Assembly (NCBI GenBank): GCA_009927445.1
Contig: RFMZ01000222.1
Coordinates: 1-34,672, forward strand
From: Betaproteobacteria bacterium
GTDB taxonomy: Bacteria; Pseudomonadota; Gammaproteobacteria; Burkholderiales; Burkholderiaceae
DNA: 34,672 nt
Reading direction: 5' to 3'
Shown here one piece after another: positions 1-8,757 of the stretch. Within the stretch, counting starts at the first letter, position 1. Each line of letters begins with the position of its first letter. Below the pieces are notes generated by a model. That model did not search any database, was not told the DNA's origin, and saw only the letters and a list, made by a program, of their open reading frames with translations. Position numbers and translations under genes: made by a program.

Positions 1-1
1 G

Positions 2-760
2 TGGGCAGAAGAAACTAACCGAAGTTTATTTTTATGTGATGTTCGCACTGAACCAGAATTCTTAGAAAAAACCCTACCCGGTGCGCAACACGCTCCGGGG
101 GGGCAATTAATTCAGGCAACAGATCAATTTGTTGGTGTACGAAATGCACGCATCGTACTCTTTGACTCAGATGGTATTCGAGCCAATACAACTGCTAGTT
201 GGCTCAAACAAATGGGCCATGATGTATGCGTTCTAGAGGATGGTCTTGAGAGCTCTTTGGATCTCTCATCAAACCCAATCACACCCATTCAATTACCTCT
301 AATTGAGTGTGATGAGTTAATGAATTCTATTTCTAGAGGCTGTGCTTTTGTCCTAGATCTTCGCCCGAGTATGCAGTTTCGACAAGGCTCTATTCCCGGC
401 TCTCATTGGTCTATTCGTCCTAATCTCTCTCGGGATCTGAAAAATATCAGCCCTGAAAAAATCCTAGTCGTAGTATCTGATGATCCAGCAATTAATTATT
501 GCGCAGCAATAGAATTTCTTCGTTTAGGAATTACAGCTAAATTTCTTTCAGGGGGTTTGATGGCCTGGCAAAAGGCTGGCCACTCTTTAGAAAAAAGTCC
601 AAAAGTTCCGTCGGATTCTGAGTGTATTGATTTTCTTTTTTTTGTACACGATCGACATGATGGCAATAAAGAGTCTGCGGCTCGTTACCTAGAGTGGGAG
701 ACTGGTCTAATCGCGCAACTCGATCAGCAAGAACTCGCCACCTTTTGTATTCTTCAGTAA
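2..760 (+). CDS. Multi-rhodanese-domain sulfurtransferase-like protein, 3' partial
   Basis: The frame is open from base 2, so this is the C-terminal 252 codons of a longer gene that begins outside the window. Two rhodanese-like modules are visible. The first contains LFLCDVRTEPEFLEKTLPGA and the second FVLDLRPSMQFRQGSIPGSH, ending in FLSGGLMAWQKAG. Rhodaneses carry a catalytic Cys in a C-x-x-G-x-R-type loop. The first module has Asp at that position (FDSDGIR) and the second has SDDPAIN, so neither appears able to carry persulfide. A C-terminal tail with HDRHDGN and YLEWE follows. Tandem rhodanese proteins in related bacteria usually have further domains, so an active one may lie upstream. The role is probably sulfur transfer or a structural scaffold. 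The family is clear; the substrate is unknown. Confidence 0.8.
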   Translation, partial: WAEETNRSLFLCDVRTEPEFLEKTLPGAQHAPGGQLIQATDQFVGVRNARIVLFDSDGIRANTTASWLKQMGHDVCVLEDGLESSLDLSSNPITPIQLPLIECDELMNSISRGCAFVLDLRPSMQFRQGSIPGSHWSIRPNLSRDLKNISPEKILVVVSDDPAINYCAAIEFLRLGITAKFLSGGLMAWQKAGHSLEKSPKVPSDSECIDFLFFVHDRHDGNKESAARYLEWETGLIAQLDQQELATFCILQ

Positions 761-777
761 GTATTTCTGAATACTTA
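758..777. terminator. Short hairpin spanning two convergent stop codons
   Basis: An 8-bp perfect inverted repeat (TAAGTATT, loop TCTG, AATACTTA) includes the TAA of the rhodanese gene at one edge and the complement of the TAA of the dehydrogenase gene at the other. It is A/T-rich and lacks a long T tract, so it would be at best a weak bidirectional terminator. Confidence 0.25.
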
Positions 778-1845
778 GCTGCGTTCTATGCCTGCACAAA
801 CTGCCTGAGTAACTTCAGTCATCATTGCTTTACCCCCTAAATCACGGGTATGCAGACTTGGATTTGCCGTTACTTGCTCAATAACTTGCATGAGTAATTT
901 TGCCAAAGTAGGCTCTTGAAGATGTTCAAGCATCATCACAATCGACCAAAAAGTACCGATCGGATTTGCTAAGCCTTTGCCCATGATGTCAAACGCTGAA
1001 CCATGAATTGGTTCAAACATTGATGGATATCTCCGCTCAGGATCAATATTACCTGTTGGTGCAATCCCAAGGCTCCCTGCAAGTGCAGCTGCTAAGTCGC
1101 TCAATACATCTGCATGTAAATTGGTAGCTACAACCGTATCAAGAGACTCCGGTCGATTAACCATGCGGGCAGTCGCAGCATCTACCAACTCTTTATCCCA
1201 AGTAACATCGGGAAACTCTTTAGAAATTTGCACAGCAATTTCATCCCACATCACCATTCCATGGCGCTGAGCATTTGATTTTGTAATAACAGTCAAATGC
1301 TTTCTGGGACGAGACTGCGCTAATCGAAAAGCATATCGCTGAATCCGCTCTACACCAACGCGCGTCAGTATGCTCATATCGGATGCAACTTCAATCGGGT
1401 GACCTTGGTGGGCACGCCCCCCCAAGCCAGCGTACTCTCCTTCGGAATTTTCTCGAACGATTACCCAGTCAAGTTGATCGCGCGTACAATTTTTTAAGGG
1501 CGTTTGAATGCCAGGTAAGATTCGCGTGGGACGGACATTCGCATACTGATCAAAACCTTGACAAATTTTTAATCGTAAGCCCCACAGAGTTATATGGTCA
1601 GGAATGTTTGGATCGCCTGCCGAGCCAAACAAAATCGCATCTACTTTCCGAAGTGGCTCTAAACCATCAGCAGGCATCATCACGCCATGCGATCGATAAT
1701 AATCTCCACCCCAATCAAAATGCTGAAATTCAAATTGAATATCCTGATTTTTGGCAGCCAAGGCTCGCAATACTTTTTCTCCTTCAGGTACGACTTCTTT
1801 ACCAATTCCATCTCCAGGAATTGATGCAATATGGTAAGTTTTCAT
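775..1845 (-). CDS. ttuC: Tartrate/D-malate-type beta-decarboxylating dehydrogenase
   Basis: This 356-residue protein belongs to the isocitrate/isopropylmalate dehydrogenase family, NAD-dependent cytosolic enzymes that oxidise and decarboxylate 2-hydroxy acids. The N-terminus MKTYHIASIPGDGIGKEVVP and the loop IVRENSEGEYAGLGGR are typical of the tartrate dehydrogenase/D-malate dehydrogenase (TtuC/DmlA) branch. TVITKSNAQRHGM supplies the catalytic Lys. VDAATARMVNRPESLD and NLHADVLSDLAA supply the metal-binding aspartates. Length is normal for the family. It is transcribed divergently from the TTT operon at 2089, which suits use of imported tartrate or malate, though that link is inference. Isopropylmalate dehydrogenase is less likely from the N-terminal and substrate-loop sequence. 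The exact substrate cannot be fixed by reading. Confidence 0.85.
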   Translation of the reverse strand: MKTYHIASIPGDGIGKEVVPEGEKVLRALAAKNQDIQFEFQHFDWGGDYYRSHGVMMPADGLEPLRKVDAILFGSAGDPNIPDHITLWGLRLKICQGFDQYANVRPTRILPGIQTPLKNCTRDQLDWVIVRENSEGEYAGLGGRAHQGHPIEVASDMSILTRVGVERIQRYAFRLAQSRPRKHLTVITKSNAQRHGMVMWDEIAVQISKEFPDVTWDKELVDAATARMVNRPESLDTVVATNLHADVLSDLAAALAGSLGIAPTGNIDPERRYPSMFEPIHGSAFDIMGKGLANPIGTFWSIVMMLEHLQEPTLAKLLMQVIEQVTANPSLHTRDLGGKAMMTEVTQAVCAGIERS

Positions 1846-2088
1846 TTTTTTCCTTAATTAGTAGAATAATCGGAATTATAGTGCGCATACATTCAATTAT
1901 TATTCTGAGTGATCCTCCATAATTAAATCTAAACCTGCCCCTGTTTTATCGAAAACCGTCATATTAAGACTGAAAACTTAAAAAAATATCTCTCTCAAAT
2001 TGTTTCAAAATATGCATTGCAACTTATTTCGATGTTTTAAAAATAGTGGTATTCTAGCGCTTAAATATCAATTAAGTTTGGAGAAAAC

Positions 2089-3096
2089 ATGTTTATGTCC
2101 CCTTTCAAAAAAGCTTTTAACGTTTGTTTAACGTTTGTAATATTTGCCCTACTTGCAACATCAACAACTCATATACTAGCGCAAGCTTTTCCTTCAAGAC
2201 CGGTAAATGTCTTAGTACCATTTGCAACAGGTGGACAAAACGATAGGATTGCTCGATTAATGGCCCCCTATTTACAAAAATATTTAGGGCAACCTGTTCA
2301 AATTATTAATAAAGCTGGTGCTGGAGCTCAGTTAGGTCATACCTATTTTTTACAACAGCCAGATGATGGCTACACAATATTATCATCCTCAGTGAACTAT
2401 ATTCCACTGAACATTGGCATTACCAAAGCCTCCTATAAATTGCAAGACTTTGAAATGGTGAACTTGCCGTCCAATGATTCTACAATCTTAGCAACCGCTA
2501 GTGATTCTAAATTTAAAACTATTGAACAAGTGATTGATGCGTTAAAAAAAGATCCGAAAAGTATTAGTATTGGAGTTCAACCGGCCTCTGCTGATCTGAT
2601 GAATTTAGCCCTACTTTTACAAGCTGAAAAAATCAATATCAAGGATGTCCGCGTCGTAACTTTTACTGGTGGCGGGCCAGCTAGAAATGCTGTTTTAGGC
2701 GGTACGGTAGATGTTGGACTAGTAGGTGCTGAGGGCTTTGTGCCAATCAAAAACCGGATTCGAGGACTTGTTTTATTTGATGATCAACGTGATCCAGAAT
2801 TTGCAGATACTCCGCAAATTGAAGAATATGCAAAAAAACGTAGTCTTTCTATTGATTGGGTTCCGGGTTCACAACGCGGTTGGGTTCTGCCAGCCACTCT
2901 AAAAAGTAAATATCCAGATCGTCATGCTATTTTAGTCAAAGCCATTACAGATGCGTCTAAGGATCCAGAATTTATTGCCGCTGCCAAGGCGCAGGCCCTT
3001 CCGGTGACCTGGCTCGGGCCGCAAAAATCGCAAGAACTATATCTCAAAGCATCGAATACATTGCTCAAACACATTGATATCATTCTTGCAAAATAA
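2089..3096 (+). CDS. Bug-family (TctC-type) periplasmic solute-binding receptor
   Basis: A 335-residue extracytoplasmic receptor of the tripartite tricarboxylate transporter (TTT) family. It has a signal peptide ending near HILAQA. The mature start FPSRPVNVLVPFATGGQNDR is the Bug hallmark, with the conserved ligand-loop region NKAGAGAQLGHTY and DDGYTIL following. The ATG at 2089 has GGAG nine bases upstream; a second ATG two codons later is possible. It is the first gene of an operon with tctB- and tctA-like genes, so this is the only receptor in the window with an adjacent membrane partner. Bug proteins bind carboxylates such as citrate, tartrate or aromatic acids; the ligand here is unknown. 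Confidence 0.92.
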   Translation: MFMSPFKKAFNVCLTFVIFALLATSTTHILAQAFPSRPVNVLVPFATGGQNDRIARLMAPYLQKYLGQPVQIINKAGAGAQLGHTYFLQQPDDGYTILSSSVNYIPLNIGITKASYKLQDFEMVNLPSNDSTILATASDSKFKTIEQVIDALKKDPKSISIGVQPASADLMNLALLLQAEKINIKDVRVVTFTGGGPARNAVLGGTVDVGLVGAEGFVPIKNRIRGLVLFDDQRDPEFADTPQIEEYAKKRSLSIDWVPGSQRGWVLPATLKSKYPDRHAILVKAITDASKDPEFIAAAKAQALPVTWLGPQKSQELYLKASNTLLKHIDIILAK

Positions 3097-3133
3097 TTCG
3101 CTTAAATACTCGTATCTTTAGTAAAGGCAATGT

Positions 3134-3601
3134 GTGAAAAATAACCTTCGCTTTAGCATTGACTACGGCCACTTAATATTCTTAATCATCATTTCGGCAT
3201 GGGTCATTTGGTATTGGATGAATGCTAGATCCGTTTCTACTAGCCCTGAAAATTTGCTGATTATTCAACCTGTTTCCATTGGTATTTTAATTTTAGCTGT
3301 CTGTATATTGCCGCAATGCTTTCGGAGTGCAGATATTCCTGATGAACTCAAGCCTGAACCTCTTTCGACTGTAGAGTTCCTTAAAATTGTGGCAGTCATG
3401 CTGGCGATGGCTGGTTTAGTTTATCTGATGTTTACTATAGGCTTTGATGTCGGAGTCCTGTTTTTCTCAGCCATCTCAACAATTATTTGTGGGGAAAGAA
3501 GACCCCTTTTTGTAGGGCTATTTTCAATAGTAACTACTTTAGTGATTGTTAAGGGTTATCAGCTATTAATCACCTTTCCAATGCCTAACTTATTTCTTTA
3601 A
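3134..3601 (+). CDS. TctB-like small membrane subunit of TTT transporter
   Basis: A 155-residue hydrophobic protein with about four membrane segments (roughly residues 12-28, 43-60, 84-105 and 107-150). TctB sequences are poorly conserved, so the call rests on size, topology and its position between receptor and TctA genes. The start is GTG at 3134, preceded by AAAGG with six bases of spacing. The nearby ATG at 3130 is in another frame and stops after four codons. In the TTT family the small subunit partners the large channel subunit in proton- or sodium-coupled import. Confidence 0.82.
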   Translation: MKNNLRFSIDYGHLIFLIIISAWVIWYWMNARSVSTSPENLLIIQPVSIGILILAVCILPQCFRSADIPDELKPEPLSTVEFLKIVAVMLAMAGLVYLMFTIGFDVGVLFFSAISTIICGERRPLFVGLFSIVTTLVIVKGYQLLITFPMPNLFL

Positions 3602-3637
3602 ATCCAATCAACGACTCACTTAAACTAAAGTTTATCC

Positions 3638-5125
3638 ATGTTTGATATGTCAGCTTTATTAGTAGCCCTGAATTTAATCGGCTCATCTTTAGATACCTGG
3701 CTTTGGGTTGTGCCAGGAATTGCGATTGGATTGTTTTTTGGCGCCATGCCTGGTATTTCAATCACTATGGCAATGGCGCTAACTCTCCCACTAACGCTTT
3801 ATATGGATTTTTTATCGGCCATCATTTTTCTCACCTCTGTTTATACAGGTGCTGGTTATGGTGGTTCAGTACCCGCAGTACTCATTAATATCCCCGGGAC
3901 ATCAGCAGCCGTAGCCACTACCTTCGATGGTTATCCCATGGCCCGTAAGGGCATGCATAACGAAGCCCTGGGTGGTGCTCTTGGCGCCTCTGTGATTGGC
4001 TCAGTCATCTCCTATACTGTTTTATTGTTTTTAGTAGTTCCAATTGCCGATCTAGTGATTAAAATCGGCCCCGTGGAAATGTTTGGTGTTGCGCTTTGGG
4101 GAATGTTGATGATCGGTTCACTAACAGGTCCGTCGATGTTACGGGGATTTGTGGCTGGCGGACTTGGGGTTCTCATTGGGACTATTGGCATGAATACCGT
4201 TGGCTTTATTCGAGGCACAATGGACATCCCTGACCTACTAGATGGTGTTAGCCCAATACCGGCGCTGATGGGGCTGCTTGCGTCTAGCCAACTTCTAGGT
4301 CTTGTTAGTGCTAAATTTATTATTGATAACGAGAACGCTAGAACACTTAGCGCTTCGAAGATTATGCAAGGCTTTATGGCGGTTTTTCAACACAAAATCA
4401 CTATGTTGCGAGGAACGATCATTGGCATGATCATCGGCGCAGCACCAGGAGTCGGGGCATCTGTCTCTAACCTACTGTCCTATTCGGATGCTAAACGCAG
4501 ATCAAAAGATCCAGACTCCTTTGGAAAAGGAACTATCGAAGGAGTCATTGCAGCAGAATCTGGCAATAGCAGTGGTGAGGGTGGGTCAATGGCAACGACT
4601 CTCGCATTAGGAATACCTGGCGGTGGAGCTACTGCCGTTATTTTGGCAGCTTTTGCAATGCATAACATTGTCGTCGGGCCGAGCTTTATCGATAAAAGTA
4701 AAGATTTGGTGTATGTTCTAATTATCAATAATATCGCCCAGTGTTTCATCTTAATTCCCGTTGGCCTCATATTTATTTTCTTTGCTAGCTCAATTGTTAA
4801 AGTTCCCCTAAAGTATTTAATTCCAACCGTTCTAATCATTTCCATTTTTGGCTGTTATGCGACCGACGGTAATACTGCAGGTGCAATCACTTTATGCGTC
4901 TTCTCAGTAATCGGTTGGTTAATGGCAAGGTATCACTACCCACCATCTGCGATGGTGGTTGGTCTTTTACTTGGGGGTATGTTTGAAACGGAAGCCATTA
5001 AAACAATGCAATTAAGCGCTGGGAATATGTTTTACTTCTTAGAGCGCCCAGGAGGTGTAGCCCTCTTCATTTTAATTTTGGCCTCTACCGGATATTCAAT
5101 TTGGAAGAAATTTCAAACCAAATAA
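3638..5125 (+). CDS. tctA: TctA large membrane subunit of TTT transporter
   Basis: A 495-residue polytopic inner-membrane protein, full length for TctA. Two diagnostic glycine-rich loops are present: GIAIGLFFGAMPGISITMAM followed by LTLPLT near the N-terminus, and GYGGSVPAVLINIPGTSAAV with TFDGYPMARKG. A repeat of this motif type, GMIIGAAPGVGASVSNLLSY, occurs in the middle, followed by the GIPGGGATAVILAAF segment. It forms the translocation channel for a carboxylate delivered by the receptor at 2089. It lies 36 bases after the tctB-like gene and 91 bases before the MmgE/PrpD gene, so the four are probably one transcript. Substrate unknown. Confidence 0.93.
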   Translation: MFDMSALLVALNLIGSSLDTWLWVVPGIAIGLFFGAMPGISITMAMALTLPLTLYMDFLSAIIFLTSVYTGAGYGGSVPAVLINIPGTSAAVATTFDGYPMARKGMHNEALGGALGASVIGSVISYTVLLFLVVPIADLVIKIGPVEMFGVALWGMLMIGSLTGPSMLRGFVAGGLGVLIGTIGMNTVGFIRGTMDIPDLLDGVSPIPALMGLLASSQLLGLVSAKFIIDNENARTLSASKIMQGFMAVFQHKITMLRGTIIGMIIGAAPGVGASVSNLLSYSDAKRRSKDPDSFGKGTIEGVIAAESGNSSGEGGSMATTLALGIPGGGATAVILAAFAMHNIVVGPSFIDKSKDLVYVLIINNIAQCFILIPVGLIFIFFASSIVKVPLKYLIPTVLIISIFGCYATDGNTAGAITLCVFSVIGWLMARYHYPPSAMVVGLLLGGMFETEAIKTMQLSAGNMFYFLERPGGVALFILILASTGYSIWKKFQTK

Positions 5126-5216
5126 TTGATAAGCTATTTGCTGAAATCCAATCAATTGACGGCCAACTTCATCACTAATTAATACTTTTGATTTTATCAA
5201 TAAAGGAGTGTAGTAC

Positions 5217-6633
5217 ATGTCTGTAACACCAACAACTAAAGAAAGCTTAACCGCTTATGCTGCAAATTTTATTTGTAAAACACAATTAAAAGATATCCCT
5301 GAGAATGTTCTCGACCTTGGTAAAAAATCGATGCTCGATGGCCTTGGTTTGGCGATTGCTGGCTCTGTTGCAAAATCTGGCGAGCTAGTCAGAAAACACC
5401 TCCATGCGCAAGGATTGAATTCAGGTGCAGCTACAGTGATAGGGTCCAATTTGCGTTGTGCTCCCCGTTTTGCAGCCTTCGCTAATGGTGTTGGTGTGCA
5501 TGCCGATGATTATGATGATACGCAACTTGCCGTAGCTTCTGATCGGGTATATGGTCTTCTTACTCACCCTACGCTCCAGCATTGCCAGCCGCTCTTGCTG
5601 TGGGAGAGCAAAACAATGCCTCTGGTGCCGACGTCTTTTTAGCGTATCACCTCGGGTTGAACTCGAGTGCAAAATAGCTGAGGCAATTAACCCTAGACAT
5701 TATCAAACTGGTTTTCATGCGACAGCGACTTGTGGCACATTTGCTGCGGCTGCGGCTGCAGGAAAAATCCTAAACTTCAACTTAGAAACTATGCGTCGTG
5801 CTCTATCAATTGCTGGTAGCCAATCCGCTGGTCTACGAGAAAATTTCGGCACAATGACAAAACCCTTTCATGCAGGCCGGGCTTCAGAAAGTGGCGTAGT
5901 TGCCGCAGAGTTCGCAGCTTTAGGATGGACAGCTACAGATATTATTTTAGAAGCGCCAAGAGGATTTTTTCAAGCCGCCGGCGGAGGTTTTGAAGATGAT
6001 TTTATTCGAGATAAACTTGGACACCCTTGGACATTTGCCTCCCCTGGAGTTTCAATCAAGCCCCACCCTTCCGGATCTTTAACACACCCAGGGATGACCG
6101 AAATGTTACGCCTCATTAAAGCCCATCATATTGTTGCAAATGATGTGGTGTCGGTCAAGGTTGGAACGAATCATAATATGCCCAATGCCCTAATACATCA
6201 TCAACCTCAAAATGAACTACAGGCAAAATTTTCTATGGAATTTTGTATGGCAATACTGCTCTTGGAAGGTAGAGGAGGATTATCAGAATTTACTGATGAA
6301 GTGGTTTTGCGTGCAGATGTGCAAGAAATGATTCAACGCGTTCATTTTGGAGTCGATGACGAGGCTGAGCAAGCCGGCTTTCATAAAATGACTACGATTA
6401 TCACAATAACGCTTAAAAATGGTCAAGTGATTCGAGGCTCAGCAGATTTTGGCCGGGGTAGCCCAGCAATGCCCATGAGCTACGACGAAGTTGCTAATAA
6501 GTTTTTAGAAAATTGTGCTTACGCGCATTTCTCTCTAGCCTCCTCGAAGAAAATTGTCTCAGTAGTACAATCCATCGAACAATTAACTTCGATTAGAGAG
6601 CTTACTGCTCTCCTCTCAACTGCGAGTGCTTAA
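5217..6633 (+). pseudogene. MmgE/PrpD-family dehydratase/isomerase gene with two frameshifts
   Basis: The MmgE/PrpD family contains 2-methylcitrate dehydratase, cis-aconitate decarboxylase and related lyases or epimerases. The reading frame starts at ATG 5217 (SVTPTTKESLTAYAANFICK), runs to about 5572, then must jump by one missing base near 5571-5573. The intermediate frame encodes APALPAALAVGEQNNASGAD plus FLAYHLG without a stop, then jumps again at the GGG run 5654-5656. The rest reads ECKIAEAINPRHYQTGFHAT onward to 6633. Restored, the product would be about 472 residues, normal for the family, with HADDYDDTQ and GFHATATCGTFAAAAAAGK preserved. Both lesions are single-base losses of G or next to G, and protein quality on either side is intact. 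This is therefore either a very recent pseudogene or a base-calling error. It overlaps the convergent hydrolase by four bases. Confidence 0.88.
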
Positions 6634-7577
6634 CTGACAAAAGCCCTGATTGCTTTATAGATTAAATCAGGGCGCTCCTCTTGGGGGTAATGCCCTGTTG
6701 GGATGTCAGTGCCTTGCAAGTCATCAGCCCATTTAGACCATGCTTCAATCGGTTTAAAGTGTCTTCCGCAGTGACTATTACTGCCCCATAAGACTAAAAC
6801 TGGACATTGAATCTTTTTTATTCCTAAATCAGCCGTATCCATATCTAAATCAATCGATACGGTAGCGCGATAATCCTCACAAATTGCATGAATTTGCGCA
6901 GGCGTTGTACAACGAATATATTCAGCCATTGCTTCGGGTGCAAAAATCTTTAACCCAACACCTTTTTTATTTAATTTATAGTTAATATAAAAATCTAAAT
7001 CTCCGCAAATTAATCGCTCAGGAAAAGGCTCCTTTTGAGCCATGAAGAACCAGTGATACGATTCAAGACCCCAGCCCATCGTGACACGTGTTAAAACTTC
7101 ATGCGTAGGCACAATATCTAAAGAAATGAAATGCGTTACTTTGTCAGGATGGTCTAAGCTCATTCTAAAACCAACGCGTGCCCCCCGGTCGTGACCTACA
7201 ACCGGAAACTTGGAGTACCCAAGTTCTTGCATAACCTGCACCGCATCGTTGGCCATTGTTCGAAAGGAATAATCAGAATGATCGCCCCCACCAAGCGGTT
7301 TTTCACTATCGCCATAACCTCTCAAATCGATTGCTACCACGGTATAGTGCTTTGCTAGCGTGGGAGTAATTTTATGCCACGTCACATGGGTCAGAGGGTT
7401 GCCATGAATTAATAATAAAGGGGGCCCACTGCCGCCAATAACTCCGTGTATCTTTGCGCCAATTCCTGGTAAATCGAATGCCTTAAAACCTTCCATCAAG
7501 TTCGAGTTATAAGGAATTAAATCATCAAAAACTAAGGATTCAACATCACTGGGTGTTGCTATTTTCGTTACCTGCAT
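6630..7577 (-). CDS. Alpha/beta hydrolase, fluoroacetate/haloacetate dehalogenase-like
   Basis: A 315-residue alpha/beta-hydrolase. The oxyanion region is LLLIHGNPLTHVTWHK and the nucleophile elbow is VVGHDRGARVGFRMSLDHP, giving Asp130 as nucleophile with Arg131 and Arg134 placed as the carboxylate-binding pair of fluoroacetate dehalogenases. LDIVPT near 153-158 supplies the acid, His175-Trp176 (SYHWFF) match the halide-pocket pair, and His296 (PTGHYPQEERP) is the base. DYRATVSIDLDMD also follows the dehalogenase pattern. Family members hydrolyse 2-haloacids, and some paralogues act on epoxides or esters. GGAG lies just upstream of the ATG. The pairing with a PdxA-like gene 27 bases upstream suggests an organic-acid operon. 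Activity on a C-F or C-Cl bond is inference from residues only. Confidence 0.82.
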   Translation of the reverse strand: MQVTKIATPSDVESLVFDDLIPYNSNLMEGFKAFDLPGIGAKIHGVIGGSGPPLLLIHGNPLTHVTWHKITPTLAKHYTVVAIDLRGYGDSEKPLGGGDHSDYSFRTMANDAVQVMQELGYSKFPVVGHDRGARVGFRMSLDHPDKVTHFISLDIVPTHEVLTRVTMGWGLESYHWFFMAQKEPFPERLICGDLDFYINYKLNKKGVGLKIFAPEAMAEYIRCTTPAQIHAICEDYRATVSIDLDMDTADLGIKKIQCPVLVLWGSNSHCGRHFKPIEAWSKWADDLQGTDIPTGHYPQEERPDLIYKAIRAFVS

Positions 7578-7604
7578 ACTTTTGAATCTCCTATTTTTAT
7601 CATG

Positions 7605-8621
7605 TTACTTATCAGATGATTTTTGTCGCTCTAAGGCGAGGTTTACAATGACATCAAAGGCGCGTTGCATTGCCCCAACGTCAGCAACTCCCTTACCCAC
7701 AATATCGTATGCTGTGCCATGAGACGGAGTTGTATACAGTGTTTTTAACCCACCAGTCAGCGTTACACCTTCAGTAAAACCAAGTAATTTGGTCGCAATT
7801 TGACCTTGATCATGATACATAATCACTACCGCGTCAAAATCACCTGCCCGCGCTTTTAAGAACACTGTGTCGGAAGGTAACGGCCCCTCACTACTCAACC
7901 CTTCTTCTCTGAGGCGCTTGAGCGTGGGCGCAATAATTTCAATTTCTTCCATCCCAAATAGACCACCCTCGCCGTTATGTGGATTTAATGCGGCAACCCC
8001 AATCCTTGGGTTAGGCTTACCTAAACCTCGCATCGTTTCGTGCGCCAGTCGCAAAGCCCCTTCAATTCTTTCTGGCACGACCATGTCAACAACCTGCCTC
8101 AAACTAATGTGTGACGTAACTCGAAATGTACAAAAAAGTTTAATGAGATTTACTTCGCCATAATAGCCTTGGTGATGATTCCAAGTTGCGAACATCTCAT
8201 GCTCATCACGATATTTCCACCCCCCCTTATTGAGGGCTCCCTTATTTAAGGGCGCAAAGCAAATTGCATCCAATTTGCCAGCATGCGCCCAATCCGTCAT
8301 TACTTTTAAGGTTTCACCACACAGTCGACCGGATTCAATTGAGGTAGCACCTCGCACAATAGTTGCTGGATCGACATTTTGTAAGTCAATCAACGGACAT
8401 CCAGTCTTCGTCCAATCAATTGCGTCAACATCTTTGGCTAGATGAAAATCAATTGTTATCCCAGAATCTTCCATTCCAACTTTAAGAACTCGCAAATCCC
8501 CCACAATAACGACGCGCGTACTTTGATGGTTCTTTATTTTTTCTAGTAACCGAACCGCTACTTCAGGGCCTATGCCAGTAACATCCCCTAACATCAAACC
8601 AATCACCGGTTTTTTAATCAT
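7605..8621 (-). CDS. PdxA-family dehydrogenase (4-hydroxythreonine-4-phosphate dehydrogenase-like)
   Basis: A 338-residue NAD-dependent, metal-binding oxidoreductase of the PdxA family. The start chosen is ATG 8621 (MIKKPVIGLMLGDVTGIGPE), because GGAGAG sits five bases upstream; an ATG at 8645 would add eight unsupported residues. Metal ligands His171 (TSHISLRQ), His215 (ALNPHNGEGG) and His270 (MYHDQGQ) are all present, as is HGTAYDIVGKG near the C-terminus. PdxA itself serves pyridoxal phosphate synthesis. The PdxA2 branch instead oxidises threonate or erythronate 4-phosphates, and TphB oxidises a dihydrodiol. The catabolic neighbourhood suggests a non-PLP role, but no sugar-acid kinase lies adjacent, so the substrate is open. 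Confidence 0.85.
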   Translation of the reverse strand: MIKKPVIGLMLGDVTGIGPEVAVRLLEKIKNHQSTRVVIVGDLRVLKVGMEDSGITIDFHLAKDVDAIDWTKTGCPLIDLQNVDPATIVRGATSIESGRLCGETLKVMTDWAHAGKLDAICFAPLNKGALNKGGWKYRDEHEMFATWNHHQGYYGEVNLIKLFCTFRVTSHISLRQVVDMVVPERIEGALRLAHETMRGLGKPNPRIGVAALNPHNGEGGLFGMEEIEIIAPTLKRLREEGLSSEGPLPSDTVFLKARAGDFDAVVIMYHDQGQIATKLLGFTEGVTLTGGLKTLYTTPSHGTAYDIVGKGVADVGAMQRAFDVIVNLALERQKSSDK

Positions 8622-8757
8622 CTTCTCTCCGTTATGTAAAATCAAATAATCTGATACGTTTTAAAAAAACCGAACTCTCTACATGGTAAATTCTGTGTTG
8701 TTCCGTTATCATTAGCCTACTATTTTAAACTGAACAGTCCTTTATTAAAGTCAAATT

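Noticed and set aside
1863..1906. Inverted 8-mers AGAATAAT/ATTATTCT upstream of ttuC
   Set aside because: The arms are 28 bases apart in A/T-rich spacer and could easily arise by chance.
1383..1922. 179-codon plus-strand reading frame opposite the tartrate dehydrogenase gene
   Set aside because: It is antisense to a well-conserved enzyme, has no recognisable motifs and no ribosome site; a shadow frame.
2017..2055. Promoter for the TTT operon (TTGCAA with A-rich -10 or TATTCT)
   Set aside because: Neither candidate pair has both good hexamers and a 16-18 base spacer, so no specific promoter is claimed.
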